64,000 nt of DNA, from the NCBI RefSeq assembly GCF_900096915.1, contig NZ_FMYK01000006.1, positions 62,001 through 126,000 on the forward strand. Reading direction: 5' to 3'. Both the position numbers and the translations under genes were made by a program. How positions within the stretch are numbered: position 1 is the stretch's first letter; every line of letters begins with the position of its first letter. Positions 60,855 to 64,000 of this stretch are shown piece after piece. The stretch is from Acinetobacter marinus. Lineage in GTDB: Bacteria; Pseudomonadota; Gammaproteobacteria; Pseudomonadales; Moraxellaceae. Under the pieces are notes generated by a model. The model made no database searches, was not told the origin of the DNA, and saw nothing but the letters and a program-made list of their open reading frames with translations.

Positions 60855-63554
60855 TTACACTCCTACCGCTTGCGCTTCAACAGACACCGCAACTGGTTCT
60901 GCCAAAGAAATGGTTGGCGCAAGTCCAACTGGATAACCGATATAACCTGTTGGCAAATATTCAATCACTTGAATCGGTAGATTGACAATGCTGTCACCCG
61001 CCTTCACGGTAATGCGTTGCCCATCTTGTAGATTCATCCGTACCGCATCGTTCTCACCCACCGCAAACATGGCTTCTGGAATGCGTGATTGCATTGCAGG
61101 CGTTTTCACCGTGAATTCACCCGAGGCGAAAATGTGATGCATTGGCACAAGGCGGAATACATCAGGATTGGCAAAGACTGCATTTGGTGCGACATAAGTC
61201 CGTGCAGGACGTTTCGCCAAACGATCGAATAAACGAATCCCTGAATCACCACCTTTGAGATGACCACCGACTTGATCTTGATATTTATTCCAAGATTGCG
61301 GTGAGTTCCACCCTGGTGCCCAAGCAAATGGAATCAATGAAGATGCCTTTTGTGGACCGACATAACCTTCCATTGAGAAGGTCAAGGCAGAATCGATATC
61401 TGCAGGTTGTTTTGGCTCATGCACATTCAGCGGTGCAACCATTGCGGTACGCCCAGAATAACGACGTGGTTCACGGGCAATTTTCAAACCATGAATACGA
61501 TAGTCGGCATTCGGTGCAACCTCTGCAATCGCTTCAAGTTGCGGTACATTTTTAGCCACACTTTCAACTACATGATCGAGTACAGTCCATGAAATGTCTT
61601 TTGATTTCAGACCTGTTTCGATGGCATGTAACCAACGCCAAGATTCTTTGATCACATATTCAGGCTTGTAGTAGCTTGGATCATAGACTTGATAGAAACG
61701 CTGTGCACGCCCTTCTTGGCTAACCACTGTGCCGTCAGCTTCTGCAAAGCTCGCCGCCGACAAGACATAATCCGCCGCTTTCACCGTTGCAGTTTCGCTA
61801 TGATCGAGTACGATCACGCTGTCTGCTTTATTCAGTGCCGCTTTGACTTGCGCTTCAGGCAATTGACGGAACAAATCATTTTCAACAATGATCAACGCAT
61901 CATAATCTTGTGCCAAGGCTTGTTCTAAGCTCTGACCACCAAATAGCGCCAAGCCCATTGAGTTCACTTCAGGAACCGTCAAACTCAAGCCTGCTTTTTC
62001 ACCCAAAGCCTGCGCCACACTTGCCGCCGCTTCCATGATCGCAGGATCTTGTAGGCTCGTGCCTGAAATAATGAGTGGTTTATTCGCTGTTTTTAAGCTG
62101 TTCGCCATGGTTTTGGCGAACACTTTGGCATCATCATCCAAACCTGTGATCGGCTGACCTTGTAGCGCCGCTGCCACCGCAAAACCTAATCGTGCAATAT
62201 CGTTCGGTGACGCGACCACTTCGGCTTCTGCAATATCAGAAAGACGCGTTTGTGTTGCTGCCAAGATGTACACTGGTGACTTCGCATGTTGTGCAATACG
62301 TTGAACTGGCTCTGCAAGCCAATCTTGAGTTTTGCGCTCTGCTGCCATTTGTTTGGCTTTATTTTTTGCCGACTGACGTACAGACAATGCCATGCGAGGT
62401 GCAGTTTGAGTTAAATCTTCACCCAAAATAAACACTGCATCATAGCTTTCGATCTCACGCATACCTGGGTTATAAATGCCTTGGGTTTGCATAATATCAG
62501 CAGCAAGCTCAACCAAACTTTGTGTTTTTTGGCTCATGCCTGTTGAGTAATTTTCTTTGCCCACCAATTCACGCAGCGCAAAATTTGATTCCAAACTTGC
62601 CCGTGGCGAACCAATACCCAAGACTTTTTTCGCTTTAATGGTCGCAATCACTTGGTCTAAAGCATCATCAGTGCTTAATGTACTGACATTACCATTGGCA
62701 CGAAGCTGTGGCTGACGTGGACGATCGGCACGATTGACATAACCTGTGCCAAAACGACCTTTATCACAGAGGAAGTATTGGTTGACATCACCGTTGAAAC
62801 GGTTTTCTACACGGCGAATTTCACCATAGCGCTCACCTGGGGAGATGTTACAACCACTTGAACAGCCGTGACAGACGCTTGGTGCGTACTGCATGTCCCA
62901 TTTACGGTTATAGCGCTCAGAATGGGTTTTATCGGTAAATACACCTGTTGGGCAGACTTCAGTCAAGTTGCCTGAAAATTCAGACTCTAAAGTCCCTGAT
63001 TCTGGGCGACCGAAGTAGACACGTGACGCATTGGCATAGACACCAAAGTCTGTACCACCCGCATAATCTTTGTAATAACGCACGCAACGATAACAAGCGA
63101 TACAACGGTTCATCTCATGTGCAATGAACGAACCGAGTTCTTGGTTGTGATGAGTACGTTTGGTAAAGCGATAACGACGACGATCGTGCTGTGTCATCAC
63201 CGTCATATCTTGCAGATGACAATGTCCACCCTCTTCACAGACTGGACAGTCGTGTGGGTGGTTGGTCATCAACAACTCAACAATCGAGGCACGGAAATCC
63301 ACTGCCTCTTTGTCTTCAATTGAAATATAGGTATTGTCTGAAGCTGGTGTCATGCACGACATCACCAAACGACCACGAGTGTCTTCTGGATTTGCATATT
63401 GTGTCACTGCACACTGGCGACAAGAGCCGACCGAACCTAAGGATGGATGCCAACAAAAATAAGGAATATCAATTCCCAAAGACAAACATGCTTGCAGCAA
63501 GTTCTCTGAGCCATTGACCTCATATTGTTTTCCATCGACATGTATAGTAGCCAT
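60855..63554 (-). CDS. nuoG: NADH-quinone oxidoreductase subunit G
   Basis: An 899-residue Fe-S subunit of the peripheral arm. The N-terminus binds a 2Fe-2S (IPYFCWHPSLGSVGSCRQC, MSCMTPA) and further 4Fe-4S clusters (HDCPVCEEGGHCHLQ, CIACYRCVRYYKD), then CHGCSSGCNISPGER begins a molybdopterin-oxidoreductase-type domain that has lost the cofactor. A His ligand (HDCPVC) of cluster N5 is present. It follows nuoF by 11 bases. Confidence 0.97.
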   Translation of the reverse strand: MATIHVDGKQYEVNGSENLLQACLSLGIDIPYFCWHPSLGSVGSCRQCAVTQYANPEDTRGRLVMSCMTPASDNTYISIEDKEAVDFRASIVELLMTNHPHDCPVCEEGGHCHLQDMTVMTQHDRRRYRFTKRTHHNQELGSFIAHEMNRCIACYRCVRYYKDYAGGTDFGVYANASRVYFGRPESGTLESEFSGNLTEVCPTGVFTDKTHSERYNRKWDMQYAPSVCHGCSSGCNISPGERYGEIRRVENRFNGDVNQYFLCDKGRFGTGYVNRADRPRQPQLRANGNVSTLSTDDALDQVIATIKAKKVLGIGSPRASLESNFALRELVGKENYSTGMSQKTQSLVELAADIMQTQGIYNPGMREIESYDAVFILGEDLTQTAPRMALSVRQSAKNKAKQMAAERKTQDWLAEPVQRIAQHAKSPVYILAATQTRLSDIAEAEVVASPNDIARLGFAVAAALQGQPITGLDDDAKVFAKTMANSLKTANKPLIISGTSLQDPAIMEAAASVAQALGEKAGLSLTVPEVNSMGLALFGGQSLEQALAQDYDALIIVENDLFRQLPEAQVKAALNKADSVIVLDHSETATVKAADYVLSAASFAEADGTVVSQEGRAQRFYQVYDPSYYKPEYVIKESWRWLHAIETGLKSKDISWTVLDHVVESVAKNVPQLEAIAEVAPNADYRIHGLKIAREPRRYSGRTAMVAPLNVHEPKQPADIDSALTFSMEGYVGPQKASSLIPFAWAPGWNSPQSWNKYQDQVGGHLKGGDSGIRLFDRLAKRPARTYVAPNAVFANPDVFRLVPMHHIFASGEFTVKTPAMQSRIPEAMFAVGENDAVRMNLQDGQRITVKAGDSIVNLPIQVIEYLPTGYIGYPVGLAPTISLAEPVAVSVEAQAVGV

Positions 63555-63565
63555 AGTCGAATTCC

Positions 63566-64000
63566 TTATACTTGTTCAACGTGTTGAGCTTCTGCAACAG
63601 GACGATTGGTCACTTTTGCCTCAAACTCATGACGGAAATATTTCAGCGCACCCATTAATGGTTCCATCGCACCTGGTGCGTGGGCACAGAAGGTTTTGCC
63701 GATCCACAATTTTTTGGTTAGCTCGGTCAGATGTTCAACATCTTCCATTTTCCCTTCACCATTTTCGAGTGCTTTTAATGCTTTTACAGCCCAAGGCAAG
63801 CCATCACGGCAAGGCGTACAGAAGCCACACGACTCACGTGCAAAGAATTCTTCCAAGTTACGCACTGCAGAGACCATACACTGCGACTCATCCACCACCA
63901 TCAGCAAACACGTGCCGAGACGTGAACCAGCTTTCATGATGCTTTCTGAATCCATTGGCAGATCAATATGCTCTGCTGCCAAAAAGTCAGTCGATGCCCC
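63566..64000 (-). CDS. nuoF: NADH-quinone oxidoreductase subunit F (5' part missing)
   Basis: The open frame extends past the window edge, reading GASTDFLAAEHIDLPMD upstream of the first internal start-like codon. The C-terminal domain has the N3 4Fe-4S ligands ESCGFCTPCRDG and FCAHAPGAMEP, as in NuoF, the subunit that binds NADH and FMN. Only about 144 of the roughly 440 residues are inside the window; nuoA to nuoE should lie further right. Confidence 0.95.
   Translation of the reverse strand, partial: GASTDFLAAEHIDLPMDSESIMKAGSRLGTCLLMVVDESQCMVSAVRNLEEFFARESCGFCTPCRDGLPWAVKALKALENGEGKMEDVEHLTELTKKLWIGKTFCAHAPGAMEPLMGALKYFRHEFEAKVTNRPVAEAQHVEQV

Overview
The window looks like chromosomal DNA of an Acinetobacter species (Moraxellaceae, Gammaproteobacteria). 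Pointers are the divergent alkM/alkR pair, the pilGHIJ-chpA twitching cluster without pilK/chpB, a short RlpA, an entericidin-type lipoprotein, AT-rich spacers and an ordinary gammaproteobacterial housekeeping set. No insertion sequence, prophage, integrase, CRISPR array or restriction system was seen. Both ends are cut inside genes: an AMP-ligase at the left and nuoF at the right.

Layout. 1-4231 (minus): the start-proximal part of an aryl-polyene-type pigment cluster (ketosynthase-like/chain-length factor, acyltransferase, two acyl carrier proteins, membrane protein, acyl ligase). 4452-12511 (mostly plus): rlmH, the yadGH-type ABC exporter coupled to queF, an unknown gene, then cell-wall genes rodA, mltB-type transglycosylase and rlpA, and an Mpo1-like membrane protein. 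12595-18401 (minus): tyrB-type aminotransferase, a YitT membrane protein with its Lrp-type regulator, a plus-strand tRNA-Asn, a secreted lipase-like lipoprotein, and ubiC-ubiA. 18535-20969: alkane hydroxylase alkM and divergent AraC-type regulator alkR, with a candidate operator between them. 21124-24618: a YcxB-like protein and a large PepSY-flavodoxin-reductase fusion. 24714-26652 (minus): a Val-Asp-Asp-Val-Asp-Val tRNA array behind a consensus promoter, followed by two related DUF2750-type genes. 26789-30636: YbaN, a diguanylate cyclase, a decayed DUF1853 gene, a small lipoprotein and dapE.

30768-39986 (minus): the Pil-Chp chemosensory operon controlling type IV pili (pilG, pilH, pilI, pilJ, chpA, chpC-like). 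40118-43008 (minus): pdxA, rsmA (ksgA) and apaH. 43079-49988: a PLP desulfhydrase-like enzyme, a HI0933-type flavoprotein, a mechanosensitive-channel-like protein, several small membrane or unknown proteins, and fpr. 50125-53226: a FinR-like LysR regulator divergent from fpr, a cold-shock/excalibur membrane protein, upp and an exported unknown. 53416-64000 (minus): nuoF (partial) to nuoN of respiratory complex I, tightly packed and closed by a strong terminator.

Most of the window is conserved housekeeping DNA. The items most worth a second look are the 21-bp-spaced direct repeats upstream of alkM, the DUF1853 gene with an apparent internal deletion and frameshift, the duplicated Hpt domains in ChpA, the paired MRNPY-starting proteins behind the tRNA array, and the membrane protein joining a cold-shock domain to an excalibur domain. 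I found nothing that I can defend as a wholly undescribed system.
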